This document shows, in pieces, positions 36,086 to 45,559 of a stretch of 64,000 bases of DNA (the first letter of the stretch is position 1; every line of letters starts with the position of its first letter). Location: positions 331,363-395,362 of the forward strand of contig NZ_VOEJ01000004.1 in NCBI RefSeq assembly GCF_007846085.1, written 5' to 3'. Source of the DNA: Mucilaginibacter pallidiroseus. GTDB lineage: Bacteria > Bacteroidota > Bacteroidia > Sphingobacteriales > Sphingobacteriaceae. Both the position numbers and the translations under genes were made by a program. The notes under the pieces are model-generated. The model saw only the letters and a list, made by a program, of their open reading frames with translations, did no database searches and was not told the origin of the DNA.

Positions 36086-37501
36086 TTACTGCCAGCCACC
36101 CCCTAATGAGCGGTAAAGTTCGGCAACGGCGCTAAGTTGGGCACGTTTAACCGAAGCCAGTTCCAGCTCGCTTTGCAAAACATTGCTTTGCGCGGTGATA
36201 ACCTCAAGGTAATTGGCCAAACCATTGCGGAAAAGCATGTTGGCGTTACCCGTCGCCTGTTGCAGCGTGCGCACCCTTTCGGCAGCTACAGTTTGCTCAG
36301 TTTTTAACTTTTCTATTTTGACAAGCGCATCAGAAACTTCGCCTACAGCATTTAAAACCGATTGGCGAAACTGCAGCACTGTTTTTTCGCGCTCAACCTT
36401 GGCAACCTCGTACTGGGTTTTTAAACGCTTGCGCTGGAATATTGGCTGAGTAATACCACCCGCAACCGTTCCAAATAAGGATGCAGGTATATTGAACCAA
36501 TTGCTTGCCCTGAAGGAATTTACACCACCCGTGGCTGTAATATTTAAGGCCGGATACATGCTGGCCTTTGCAATACCCACCTGGGCATTGGCTATGTTAA
36601 GTGCAAGTTCGGCGCTGCGTACATCAGGGCGGCGGCTTACTATGGCCGATGGCAAGCCTGATGGCAGGTTATCGTTTAGTGGCAACTGATCTAGTTTAGT
36701 GCTGCGCTCAACGCGGCTTGGTAAGGCACCGGTAAGTATGCTCAACGCATTTTCTTGTATGGTTATATTTTGCTCGAACTGCGGTACCAATTGTGCGGCT
36801 ACCAGCCGCTGTGCTTCGGCTTGTTGCACTGCTAAAGAGGTAACCTGGCCGGCATCAAACTGCAGGTGTATAATACGCAGGGTACTGTCGTTAAGCGTTA
36901 AGTTCTTTTTGGCAACATCAAGTTGGGCATCAAGCATCAATAAGTTGTAATAACCTTGCGATACCGAGGCTACAATATTGGTTTGCACCGCTTTTTTCGC
37001 TTCGGTAGTTTGTAAGTAGGTGGCAAGCGCGGCTTTATTCTGGTTGCGAATGCGGCCCCAGATATCAGCTTCCCATGAAAGGCCCAAGTTGGCCGAATAG
37101 TCTTCGATATGTTTGGTGCCTAAGAACTGGCCAAGGCTTATACCGTTCAGGCTATTGTCTGACGGGCGACTGGTAGTAGCCGTTACGTTTAAATTAAGCT
37201 GTGGCAAGTAATTCCATTTTACCTGTTTAAACAATAAGTCAGATGACTCGATGTTTTTTACCGCTATCAGCATGTCGTAGTTATGCGCAATGGCGCTATC
37301 TATCAGCTTTTGCAAGGTAGCATCGGTAAAAAAGTTTTTCCACTGTATGTTGGCTATGCTGGCGGTATCTGCAGTGGTTGTTTGTGCGTTGCGGAAAGCT
37401 ACCGGCAATTCCGGTTTTGGCGCAGGCACATCTTTTGAAACTTTACAGGCGCTCAGTATTACCAAGGATATTAAAATCAGCCTGTTGATTATATTTTTCA
37501 T
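36086..37501 (-). CDS. RND efflux outer membrane factor (OprM/NodT family)
   Basis: 471 residues from ATG 37501, which directly opens a lipoprotein signal (VILSACK); an upstream in-frame start is rejected for that reason. TolC-type trimeric channel with two repeats of OEP helices; typical blocks are LGLSWEADIWGRIRNQ, LSILTGALPS, RRPDVRSAELALNIANAQVGIAKA (in parts) and the C-terminal NGLANYLEVITAQSNVLQ. It forms the outer membrane exit of the efflux pump encoded just upstream. It is the last gene of the operon. Confidence 0.95.
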   Translation of the reverse strand: MKNIINRLILISLVILSACKVSKDVPAPKPELPVAFRNAQTTTADTASIANIQWKNFFTDATLQKLIDSAIAHNYDMLIAVKNIESSDLLFKQVKWNYLPQLNLNVTATTSRPSDNSLNGISLGQFLGTKHIEDYSANLGLSWEADIWGRIRNQNKAALATYLQTTEAKKAVQTNIVASVSQGYYNLLMLDAQLDVAKKNLTLNDSTLRIIHLQFDAGQVTSLAVQQAEAQRLVAAQLVPQFEQNITIQENALSILTGALPSRVERSTKLDQLPLNDNLPSGLPSAIVSRRPDVRSAELALNIANAQVGIAKASMYPALNITATGGVNSFRASNWFNIPASLFGTVAGGITQPIFQRKRLKTQYEVAKVEREKTVLQFRQSVLNAVGEVSDALVKIEKLKTEQTVAAERVRTLQQATGNANMLFRNGLANYLEVITAQSNVLQSELELASVKRAQLSAVAELYRSLGGGWQ

Positions 37502-37517
37502 TGTTTTATATGATAGA

Positions 37518-37550
37518 TGCAACCCGGCCGGTTTACCTAGCCGGGTTGCA
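37518..37550 (-). other. Intercistronic hairpin between RND permease and outer membrane factor
   Basis: TGCAACCCGGC pairs perfectly with GCCGGGTTGCA around an 11-nt loop, between the permease stop (37558) and the OMF start (37501). There is no T tract after it on the transcribed strand. It is therefore a better candidate for mRNA processing or stabilisation, or mild attenuation, than for a full terminator. Confidence 0.7.
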
Positions 37551-37557
37551 TTGTTGT

Positions 37558-40500
37558 TTAAGATAATTGTGGTTGTAACTCTTCGGCCGGGTGTTCCTGG
37601 TCGTTTTTATCGAGGTTTTTTTCAATTGGTGCACCCGTAACACGTTCCTGCAAATGCTGGAATATTACAAACAACACGGGTATGATAAATAAACCTAATA
37701 TTACACCAGACACCATACCGCCGGCTGCACCTATACTGATGGAGTGGTTGCCCTGGGCAGACGGGCCTGTGGCAATACTCATTGGGAATAAACCGAACAC
37801 GAATGCCATAGATGTCATGATAATTGGGCGGAGCCTTGACCTTGATGCATCAATGGCCGACTCAACCAATCCGTAACCTGCCTTGCGGCGCTGTACGGCA
37901 AATTCCACAATTAAGATGGCGTTTTTAGCAAGCAAACCTATTAGCATAATAAGTGCTACCTGTACATAGATGTTGTTTTCGATACCTGTTAAGCCAAGCA
38001 CCACAAACACACCAAAGATACCGGTAGGAATAGACAGGATAACTGCAAGCGGGAGTATATAGCTTTCGTACTGTGCCGACAACAGAAAATATACAAACAC
38101 TAAACACAGCATAAATACAATTGCAGACTGCCCGCCAGATGAGATCTCCTCGCGTGTTTGGCCCGAAAACTCGTAGGCGAAACCTTGCGGAAGCTCTTCT
38201 TTAGCAGTTTCCTGAATAGCTCTGATGGCATCGCCCGAGCTAAAGCCCGGTTTTGGGATGGCATTGATCTGGATAGAATTGAATAGGTTATAACGTGACG
38301 CGGTTTCTGAACCGTAAACACGGGTTAGTTTAACCAGGGTATTGATGGGCACCATTTCGCCTGTTTTGTTTTTTACAAATACACGGTCGATCGATGAAGC
38401 ATCGGTACGGTCGGCAATATCGGCCTGTACAATAACACGGTAGTATTTACCAAAGCGGTTAAAGTCTGACGCCTGTGCGGTACCGAAATAAGCCTGCATG
38501 GTCTGCAAAATATCGCGCACGTTTACACCAAGCTGGTTGGCTTTTTCGTCGTTAACCTCCAATTGTAATTGCGGATAATCTGCCTTGAAGGAGGTAAATG
38601 CAAAGGCAATTTCTTTTTTCTGCATTAGTTTGCCAATGAAGTTATTGGCCACGCCGCTAAATTTATCTAACCGGCCACCGGTTTTATCCTGTAGCACCAT
38701 GTCAAGGGCCTCTACGTTACTAAAGCCCGGTACAGTTGGGAAACTGAACACGAAGAAGTTACCACCAGTTATTGCACCTAACTGCCCGCGAATGATGTTT
38801 TGCAGTTCGTCGATATTTTTGACGTCGCCACGATCTTCATTTGGCTTAAGCAATACAAATATTACTGCCGAAGATGGGCTGCTTGAATTAGTTAACAGGT
38901 TAAAACCTGATATGGCCGTTACAAACCTTGACGCGGGTAAAGCCCTTAATTTTTCTTCGGCCTGGTTTAAAACTTTCGTAGTACCATCTAATGATGTACC
39001 AGATGGTGTTGATACCGATATAGCTACGAAGCCCTGATCCTCTGTAGGAATAAAGCCTGATTTTGTAGTACTTACCAGGTAAACTGTTACTGCTGTAATT
39101 ACAGCCAGGCCGCCCATGCTAATCCATTTATTTTTAATCAGGAATTTCAATCCGCCAACGTAACGGTTGGTAACCGCTTCAAAGCTGCTGTTAAAACCGT
39201 CGTAAAACTTTTGCGCAAAGCTGCGTTTTGGTTTCAGCGTACCATCCTCGCGCAAGGCGTGGTTATCTTTTAGGAACAAGGCTGCCAACGCAGGGCTAAG
39301 TGTTAGCGCATTTATCGCAGATATAACGATTGCGATCGACATCGTAAACGCAAACTGGCGATAAAAGATCCCGGTTGAACCTGTCATGAAACCTACCGGA
39401 AGGAACACGGCAGCCATTACCAACGTAATAGAGATGATGGCGCCTGTAATTTCGTGCATGGCTTCGGTAGTAGCGGCTTTAGGGGCCAAATGTTTGTGTT
39501 CCATTTTGGCGTGTACTGCCTCTACAACCACAATGGCATCATCCACCACGATACCAATGGCCAGCACCAGGGCGAACAGCGTAAGCAAGTTGATTGAAAA
39601 ACCAAACAGCTGCATAAAAAAGAACGTACCTAAAATAGCCACCGGTACTGCAATTGCCGGGATAAGTGTTGAGCGGAAATCCTGCAGGAAGATGAATACC
39701 ACAATGAATACCAGGATAAAGGCTTCAATCAGGGTATGTTGCACCTGCGATATCGATTCATCCAAAGCGGTTTTGGTGCGATAGAACTGGTTCCATTCAA
39801 CACCGGGAGGGAAATCTTTAGCGGCTTTCTCCATTACTTTGTCAACAGCAAGCTGTATTTCGTTTGCGTTTGATCCTGCTAGTTGTATCAAACCAAAAAC
39901 TACACCTTCACGTCCGTTCAAGTGGGTTAAGCTATTGTATGAGTAAGCACCCAATTCAACACGGGCTACATCTTTTAAATGCAGTACCGAACCATCTGCA
40001 TTGGCACGGATAGCAATGTTTTCGTACTCTTCGGGTTTGGTTAATTTCCCCTTGTATTTAACAACATATTCAAAAACTTCGGTACTGCGCTCACCAAATT
40101 TACCCGGAGCTGCCTCTAAGTTTTTATCTTGTATGGCGGCCATAACCTCTGCAGGTGTAATTTTATAAGTGGCCATTTGCGTTGGATTTAACCAGATACG
40201 CATCGAATAATCTTTAACACCACCAAATATTGTGGCCGAGCCAATACCCGGGATACGTTTGATCTCCGGAATGATATTAATGGCGGCATAGTTGGCGATA
40301 AATGTGGGGTCGTATTTTTTAGGGTCGGTTGTATAAATACCCACCGCACCAATTAAGCTGTTTTGCTGTTTGGTGGTGGTAATACCCTGTTGTACAACCT
40401 CGGCAGGTAATTGTGCTGTAGCCTGGGCCACACGATTTTGCACGTTTACAGCTGCCTGGTCGGGGTTGGTGCCTTGTTTAAAGTAAACGGTAATGGCCAG

Positions 40501-40761
40501 CGATCCATCGTTACTGGCGATAGAGCTCATGTAGCTCATGTTTTCCACACCATTGATAGATTCCTCAAGTGATGGTGCCACAGAGCGCAGCACGGTTTCG
40601 GCATTTGCGCCCGGGTATATTGCAGTTACCAATACTGCCGGCGGGGCAATATCCGGGAATTGCTGCAATGGCAATTTGGTAAGGCCCAGCACACCCACTA
40701 TAACCAGCAGTATGGATATAACGGTTGATAGTACCGGCCTTTCTATGAATTTTCTAAACAT
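37558..40761 (-). CDS. RND efflux permease (AcrB/MexB, HAE1 type)
   Basis: 1067 residues from ATG 40761 (MFRKFIERPVLSTVIS), the standard start of this family; ten upstream codons are not needed. Twelve membrane helices and two large periplasmic loops. The proton-relay Asp pair is present in GIVVDDAIVVVE (near 404-408), and the second half has GLLAKNAILIVEFA. Drug/proton antiporter in the inner membrane of a tripartite pump with the adaptor (upstream) and OMF (downstream). The C-terminal tail is rich in acidic and Gln residues. Confidence 0.97.
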   Translation of the reverse strand: MFRKFIERPVLSTVISILLVIVGVLGLTKLPLQQFPDIAPPAVLVTAIYPGANAETVLRSVAPSLEESINGVENMSYMSSIASNDGSLAITVYFKQGTNPDQAAVNVQNRVAQATAQLPAEVVQQGITTTKQQNSLIGAVGIYTTDPKKYDPTFIANYAAINIIPEIKRIPGIGSATIFGGVKDYSMRIWLNPTQMATYKITPAEVMAAIQDKNLEAAPGKFGERSTEVFEYVVKYKGKLTKPEEYENIAIRANADGSVLHLKDVARVELGAYSYNSLTHLNGREGVVFGLIQLAGSNANEIQLAVDKVMEKAAKDFPPGVEWNQFYRTKTALDESISQVQHTLIEAFILVFIVVFIFLQDFRSTLIPAIAVPVAILGTFFFMQLFGFSINLLTLFALVLAIGIVVDDAIVVVEAVHAKMEHKHLAPKAATTEAMHEITGAIISITLVMAAVFLPVGFMTGSTGIFYRQFAFTMSIAIVISAINALTLSPALAALFLKDNHALREDGTLKPKRSFAQKFYDGFNSSFEAVTNRYVGGLKFLIKNKWISMGGLAVITAVTVYLVSTTKSGFIPTEDQGFVAISVSTPSGTSLDGTTKVLNQAEEKLRALPASRFVTAISGFNLLTNSSSPSSAVIFVLLKPNEDRGDVKNIDELQNIIRGQLGAITGGNFFVFSFPTVPGFSNVEALDMVLQDKTGGRLDKFSGVANNFIGKLMQKKEIAFAFTSFKADYPQLQLEVNDEKANQLGVNVRDILQTMQAYFGTAQASDFNRFGKYYRVIVQADIADRTDASSIDRVFVKNKTGEMVPINTLVKLTRVYGSETASRYNLFNSIQINAIPKPGFSSGDAIRAIQETAKEELPQGFAYEFSGQTREEISSGGQSAIVFMLCLVFVYFLLSAQYESYILPLAVILSIPTGIFGVFVVLGLTGIENNIYVQVALIMLIGLLAKNAILIVEFAVQRRKAGYGLVESAIDASRSRLRPIIMTSMAFVFGLFPMSIATGPSAQGNHSISIGAAGGMVSGVILGLFIIPVLFVIFQHLQERVTGAPIEKNLDKNDQEHPAEELQPQLS

Positions 40762-40902
40762 TGTCTTCGTTTTTGCAGAATCAAGACGCAAGGGCTACCC
40801 GGTAAGGCAGTTTTTACTACCTTTTAGTTAGTGGCGACGAATGGCTCCCGACTCCTGATCCTTAAATTGTTATTTCTGTTGTCTTTGTGTGTTTTGCGTA
40901 GA

Positions 40903-42036
40903 TTAGCGTTTAGCTACGGCGGCTACTTTTTCGGCAGTTTTCTCAGGCTTAATAACCATCCCTTCCTGCAGGCGGTCAACGCCGCTTAGCACAATCTGGT
41001 CGCCGGCTTTAATGCCATCTTTAACCAGGTAGTTTGTGCCGCTTGTACCTTCAATGGTAATAGGTAACTTCTTAACCTTGTTGCTATCTGCAAGGGCAAA
41101 TACAAACACTTTGTCCTGCATTTCAACGGTAGCTGATTGTGGTACTATTAAAGCATTGCTGTGTGCAAGGCTCAACCTTACTTTGCCTGTGTTACCGTTG
41201 CGCAATAAACCCTGCGGGTTAGGAAAACTTGCCCTTACGCTTATAGCACCTGTAGTTTTATCAAACTGGCCGTCAATCATATCAATATGGCCGGGTTTAG
41301 TGTACTCGCTGTTATCAGCCAATACAAGGGTTACAGCAGGCAGGTGTTGTAGTTTTTCTTTCAAAGTAGCGCCTTCGTAGTGGTCTTTAAAGCTTACAAA
41401 GTCCTTTTCGCCAAGGGCAAAATAAACGTGTACGTCGTGCACGTCAGATAGTTGGGTTAAAGCCTCAACATCTTGCGGAGATACCAGGCTGCCTTGTTTT
41501 TTCAACAGGCGACCGATGTAACCGCTAACTGGTGCTTTAATAGTAGTATAACCTAAATTAATTTGTGCTGTAGATACATTGGCTTTAGCCTGGTCAATGT
41601 TAGCTTTGGCTACAGATTGAGCTGCCTTAGCAGATTTTAACTGAAAGTCAGACACGACTTTATTTTGCACAAGGGGTGTAAGTTTTTCAACCTCGAGTTG
41701 AGCGTTTGCATACGCAGCCTCGGCAGCGTGCAATGATGCAAGCGCATTATTTAAAGCAGCACGGAAAGGTTGTTGGTTGATCTGGAAGATTGGCTGACCC
41801 GCGCTAACATAAGCACCTTCGTCAACAAATACCTTGTCTAACGCGCCGCTTACCTGTGGGCGCACTTCAACGTTTGTTGTACCTTCAATAGACGCAGGGT
41901 AGTCTTGATAGGTAGTGCGCGAGCCCGCTGTAACGCTGGCCACAGGTAATGATGGCGGGGGCGGAGCCTGCTGCGTTTGCGGCTGGCTGCAGCTAAATAG
42001 TGATATAGCTATAATAGCAACTAAAATAATTTTCAT
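40903..42036 (-). CDS. RND efflux periplasmic adaptor (AcrA/MexA type)
   Basis: 377 residues from ATG 42036, which opens a lipoprotein signal (ISLFSC); the 31 upstream in-frame codons are charged and would hide it. Membrane-fusion protein with a lipoyl-like segment (VRPQVSGALDKVFVDEGAYV), helical hairpin, second lipoyl half (TIKAPVSGYIGRLLKKQGSLV) and beta-barrel domain. It connects permease and outer membrane channel. First structural gene after the tetR repressor, with TetR-type palindromes in the 345-bp gap upstream. Confidence 0.95.
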   Translation of the reverse strand: MKIILVAIIAISLFSCSQPQTQQAPPPPSLPVASVTAGSRTTYQDYPASIEGTTNVEVRPQVSGALDKVFVDEGAYVSAGQPIFQINQQPFRAALNNALASLHAAEAAYANAQLEVEKLTPLVQNKVVSDFQLKSAKAAQSVAKANIDQAKANVSTAQINLGYTTIKAPVSGYIGRLLKKQGSLVSPQDVEALTQLSDVHDVHVYFALGEKDFVSFKDHYEGATLKEKLQHLPAVTLVLADNSEYTKPGHIDMIDGQFDKTTGAISVRASFPNPQGLLRNGNTGKVRLSLAHSNALIVPQSATVEMQDKVFVFALADSNKVKKLPITIEGTSGTNYLVKDGIKAGDQIVLSGVDRLQEGMVIKPEKTAEKVAAVAKR

Positions 42037-42239
42037 GATAAGCAATTTAGTGGATGATGTTCGCGGGTTAAGCGCCGCCCGGAGGCTGCTTATATAAACC
42101 GTTTCTGTTGTTTTTGATGAGTAGTCCATTTTCTGTTGAGTCTTTGTTGTATGATAGGTGTTGTGTTTGTTGTCATTTTTTGTGTTAAAGCAAGATTTGC
42201 GCTAATGCTCAAACATCTCAATTAACGTCCGTAAATTAT

Positions 42240-42252
42240 TTAACGGTGTTAA
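42240..42252. promoter_or_regulatory. Operator-like palindrome 1, RND operon
   Basis: TTAAC-GGT-GTTAA, perfect 5-bp arms, preceded by AATTATT. It differs only in its centre from the copy before tetR at 43012-43024. Confidence 0.65.
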
Positions 42253-42335
42253 GTAATGTTTACAAAGTTTAATCAGCGTTTCCATATTAGTTAGTGTCGA
42301 TATAAATAAGCTTTTAATTACTATTGTCAAATCAT

Positions 42336-42348
42336 TTAACAGTGTTAG
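42336..42348. promoter_or_regulatory. Operator-like palindrome 2, RND operon
   Basis: TTAAC-AGT-GTTAG, one mismatch from the copy at 43012-43024 and preceded by the similar flank ATCAT. Confidence 0.6.
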
Positions 42349-42351
42349 AAA

Positions 42352-42370
42352 TTTAACAACGTATGTTAAA
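42352..42370. promoter_or_regulatory. Operator-like palindrome 3, wider spacing
   Basis: TTTAACA-ACGTA-TGTTAAA, perfect 7-bp arms with a 5-bp centre, next to the tetR stop. It uses the same half site as the other palindromes with different spacing. Confidence 0.5.
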
Positions 42371-42381
42371 ATAAAAATTTT

Positions 42382-42984
42382 TTAAGGGGTGATAGATTTT
42401 ACAATACCTGTAATAGCATCCCTAAGCACCTGCCTGTTTATTGTATCATTAAAGCCTCTATCCAAAAGATTGATAGAAACCAAGCCGTGTACTACCGACC
42501 AAAATGTATAATATTTGGTGCAAATCACTTCCGACTCCATATCTTCGATATGCATCAGTTTGCCTATCGATTCGGTAATAATATCCCACGGGCACTCTGC
42601 CTCAGGCAGTTTATTTACCATCTCACAACTGCAGCTTGCATTAATGCCAAACATTACCTGGTACAGTTCTTTATTGGCAAAAGCAAAGTTCCAATAGGTA
42701 AGCCACATTTCTTCCAACTGGTCGCCTGGATTATCATGTTTGTCTTTGGCTTCCTGTAATTGTTTGGAAAGCTTCAAATAGCCCTGGCGGGTTAACTCAA
42801 GCAAGATGGCTTCCTTATTGGCAAAGTACTCATATATAATAGGGGCGGTGTACTCAATCATATCCGCAATTTTGCGCATACTCAATGCCTGCCATCCCTC
42901 TTCCTTTACAATAGTAAGCGCAGCCTCCAGAATGTTACATCTGGTTTCTTCCTTCAATCTCAATATCCTGTCCTTGCTGGCCAT
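42382..42984 (-). CDS. TetR/AcrR-family repressor of the RND operon
   Basis: 200 residues. N-terminal helix-turn-helix with RCNILEAALTIVKEEGW and ALSMRKIADMIEYTAPIIY; C-terminal WHG-like ligand domain. It sits upstream of adaptor, permease and OMF genes on the same strand, the usual place for the local repressor of a tripartite pump. Related palindromes lie both upstream of this gene and between it and the adaptor gene, which predicts autoregulation and repression of the pump. Confidence 0.93.
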   Translation of the reverse strand: MASKDRILRLKEETRCNILEAALTIVKEEGWQALSMRKIADMIEYTAPIIYEYFANKEAILLELTRQGYLKLSKQLQEAKDKHDNPGDQLEEMWLTYWNFAFANKELYQVMFGINASCSCEMVNKLPEAECPWDIITESIGKLMHIEDMESEVICTKYYTFWSVVHGLVSINLLDRGFNDTINRQVLRDAITGIVKSITP

Positions 42985-43011
42985 TGCCTGATTTTACTCC
43001 TATTAGATTAT

Positions 43012-43024
43012 TTAACAGTGTTAA
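43012..43024. promoter_or_regulatory. Operator-like palindrome upstream of tetR
   Basis: TTAAC-AGT-GTTAA, perfect arms, 28 bp before the tetR start and preceded by GATTATT. Together with the copies at 42240 and 42336 it defines the motif ATTATTTAACRGTGTTAA. Confidence 0.68.
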
Positions 43025-43117
43025 GCAAATGTATAACCATTTTAGCAGCACCGTTTCATTTAATTGTCATTTACTTAAAATATTTTACCATATATTCGAA
43101 ATTCTACCTCTTAAAGT

Positions 43118-44365
43118 ATGAACAAAAGCTTTTTACCCGAAGATTGGGTTGTAGTAATTCTTGGATTTATTATTATCGCAGCCTCGTTGGGTGGCATTAT
43201 TATTTCATCCCCGGAATATAGTTGGGAAAATAGTGCAGTACTTACAGCCAAAATACTCAGCGGCGCAAACCTTCTTAAGATAGGCGTACAGTTTATTTAT
43301 GTAATGGTAATTGCCCTTGCTGGCGCTATGCTTACCGGTAAATCATTTACCAACGTAGCGAAGGTATTCCCCATGGTGTATGTTTTAACCGTATTAGCAC
43401 TTATAGTAGCGGGCAGCAGCCAGATGAAGGCGCTTAATCTCGAGGCGGTGATATTTAGCCTTGCAATTGGCCTTTTGATAGGTAATACTTTTAAATTGCC
43501 GCAATGGTTTAAGGATGCGCTGGCTTCAGAATTTTATGTAAAGATAGGCTTGGTACTGCTGGGCACGTCAATCATCTTTTCGGATATATTGAAGGCTGGT
43601 TCGCTGGGTTTGATACAGGCCTTGATCGTTGTGATATCGGTTTGGTATTTTTCATACTGGGTGTGCAAAAAGCTAAAGATCGATTCGGAGCTAACCATGA
43701 TGCTCTCGAGCGCGGTATCTATCTGCGGTGTCTCTGCAGCTATTGCTACATCCGGTGCTATTAAAGGCGATTCAAAGAAACTTTCGCTTGTTATTTCATT
43801 GGTATTGATTACGGCTGTGCCCATGATGGTTTTTATGCCTTACCTTGCTAAGCTGATGGACCTATCGCAAGAGGTTACAGGTGCATGGCTTGGGGGTAGT
43901 ATCGATACTACGGGGGCTGTAGTGGCCTCGGGTTCGTTGGTTGGCGAGACAGCATTGAAAATCAGCTCTATTGTAAAGTTTTCACAAAATGTATTACTTG
44001 GCCTGGCTGCGTTTGCTATTTCTGTGTACTGGACGTACACTAAACATCCTAATGCAGCCGACAGGGAAACCAAGCCTACACTTGGCGTGATATGGGAGCG
44101 TTTCCCCAAATTTGTGATCGGCTTTATAGCTGCCTCATTATTGTTTTCACTACTTATCCCTGCCGAAACCGCAGCTGCTGTTAAAAATCCGCTTAAAAAT
44201 TTGCAGGGCTTATGGTTTGCCCTTGCCTTTACCAGCATAGGCTTGGAAACCAACTTTCGAGACCTTATCAATAAAGATAGCCGCAAACCCGTGTATGCAT
44301 TTTTGATTGCGCAGGGCTTTAATGTTGTGATTACACTGGTTATAGCAATGATGTTATTCAGGTAA
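43118..44365 (+). CDS. YeiH-family putative sulfate exporter (UPF0324)
   Basis: 415 residues, about ten to eleven membrane helices, no signal peptide. Family blocks include SSAVSICGVSAAIATSGAIK, DTTGAVVASGSLVGETALK and SSIVKFSQNVLLG. The family is annotated as putative sulfate exporters and is seen near taurine and sulfonate genes, but no such neighbour is here and direct evidence for the transported ion is thin. It is divergent from the tetR gene and monocistronic, with a terminator shared with ychF. Confidence 0.9.
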   Translation: MNKSFLPEDWVVVILGFIIIAASLGGIIISSPEYSWENSAVLTAKILSGANLLKIGVQFIYVMVIALAGAMLTGKSFTNVAKVFPMVYVLTVLALIVAGSSQMKALNLEAVIFSLAIGLLIGNTFKLPQWFKDALASEFYVKIGLVLLGTSIIFSDILKAGSLGLIQALIVVISVWYFSYWVCKKLKIDSELTMMLSSAVSICGVSAAIATSGAIKGDSKKLSLVISLVLITAVPMMVFMPYLAKLMDLSQEVTGAWLGGSIDTTGAVVASGSLVGETALKISSIVKFSQNVLLGLAAFAISVYWTYTKHPNAADRETKPTLGVIWERFPKFVIGFIAASLLFSLLIPAETAAAVKNPLKNLQGLWFALAFTSIGLETNFRDLINKDSRKPVYAFLIAQGFNVVITLVIAMMLFR

Positions 44366-44378
44366 CATAATGCACGTT

Positions 44379-44419
44379 AAAACAAGAAAGGGTAGCTTTT
44401 GGCGACCCTTTCCTGTTTT
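44379..44419. terminator. Bidirectional terminator between yeiH-like gene and ychF
   Basis: AAAACAAGAAAGGGT pairs with ACCCTTTCCTGTTTT with one mismatch (a G-U pair on the minus-strand RNA). T/A tracts on both ends serve both convergent genes. Confidence 0.85.
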
Positions 44420-44435
44420 ATAAAAGTAAATATAA

Positions 44436-45539
44436 TTACACGTTAAAACGGAAGTGCATAATGTCGCCATCCTGCACAATGTAGCTTTTGCCTTCTACAG
44501 ACATTTTACCGTTTTCTTTAATAACAGCTTCGGATCCGTTAAATTTCACGAAGTCCTCGTATTTAATCACTTCCGCACGGATAAAGCCTTTTTCGAAATC
44601 AGTATGGATCACACCGGCAGCCTGCGGTGCAGTAAAGCCTTGCGTAATGGTCCAAGCTCTTACTTCCTGTACACCGGCAGTAAAGTAAGTAGCGAGGTTT
44701 AACAATTTGTAAGCAGCTTTAATCAGCTTATTAACGCCCGATTCGGTAAGGCCCAAATCGTCCAGGAACATCTGGCGCTCTTCGTAAGTATCTAACTGCG
44801 ATATTTCAGATTCTATTTGTGCAGATATGATCAATACCTCTGCGTTTTCTTCTTTAACCGCCTCGCGTACTTTGTCAACATAAGCGTTTCCGGTATTAAC
44901 GGCACTCTCGTCAACATTACAAACGTATAATACCGGTTTGGCAGTAAGCAGTTGCAGGTCGTCGATGTATTCTTTATCCTCGTCAGATACCTGGGCTGTA
45001 CGTGCAGATTTACCCGACAGCAAGTGCTCCCTGTAAACAAGCGCTACTTCGTAGGCTTTTTTAGCGTCTTTATCGCCACCGGTTTTAGCCATTTTCTCAA
45101 CCTTCTGGATCTTTTTCTCCAAAGATTCGAGGTCTTTTAGCTGTAACTCGGTGTCAATAATCTCTTTATCTCGTATCGGGTCAACAGAGCCGTCAACGTG
45201 GATCACGTTATCATTATCAAAGCAACGCAAAACGTGTATAATGGCGTTTGTAGCGCGGATGTTTCCTAAAAACTGGTTACCTAAACCTTCGCCTTTGCTG
45301 GCACCTTTTACAAGGCCTGCAATATCAACTATCTCGATAGTGTTCGGCACAATGCTTTTCGGGTTAACAATTTCGGTTAGTTTGGTAAGGCGCTCATCGG
45401 GCACGGTAATTACGCCCACGTTGGGCTCAATAGTACAAAACGGAAAGTTGGCCGCCTGTGCCTTTGCGTTTGATAAACAGTTAAAAAGTGTAGACTTGCC
45501 CACATTTGGCAAACCCACTATACCACATTGTAAACCCAT
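44436..45539 (-). CDS. ychF: Redox-regulated ATPase YchF (Obg-like)
   Basis: 367 residues. An Obg-type P-loop GLPNVGKSTLFN (about 7-18), the G3-like DIAGLVKGASKGEGLGNQFL (20 residues), NVDE in place of the NKxD guanine motif (which underlies its ATP preference), and a C-terminal TGS domain (about 280-367). It binds ribosomes and takes part in stress responses. Length and motifs are standard. A -7 promoter box TATCTTTG lies about 90 nt upstream. Confidence 0.97.
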   Translation of the reverse strand: MGLQCGIVGLPNVGKSTLFNCLSNAKAQAANFPFCTIEPNVGVITVPDERLTKLTEIVNPKSIVPNTIEIVDIAGLVKGASKGEGLGNQFLGNIRATNAIIHVLRCFDNDNVIHVDGSVDPIRDKEIIDTELQLKDLESLEKKIQKVEKMAKTGGDKDAKKAYEVALVYREHLLSGKSARTAQVSDEDKEYIDDLQLLTAKPVLYVCNVDESAVNTGNAYVDKVREAVKEENAEVLIISAQIESEISQLDTYEERQMFLDDLGLTESGVNKLIKAAYKLLNLATYFTAGVQEVRAWTITQGFTAPQAAGVIHTDFEKGFIRAEVIKYEDFVKFNGSEAVIKENGKMSVEGKSYIVQDGDIMHFRFNV

Positions 45540-45559
45540 TGTTTTTATTTAGTTGATTG

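Larger units (their letters stand above)
42037..42381. promoter_or_regulatory. Control region of the RND operon
   Basis: 345 bp between tetR and the adaptor gene, AT-rich and non-coding. It holds two TTAAC-N3-GTTA palindromes and one TTTAACA-N5-TGTTAAA palindrome, listed separately, plus further TTAAC/GTTAA half sites (e.g. near 42182 and 42221). No exact TAnnTTTG box was found on the minus strand. Confidence 0.65.
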
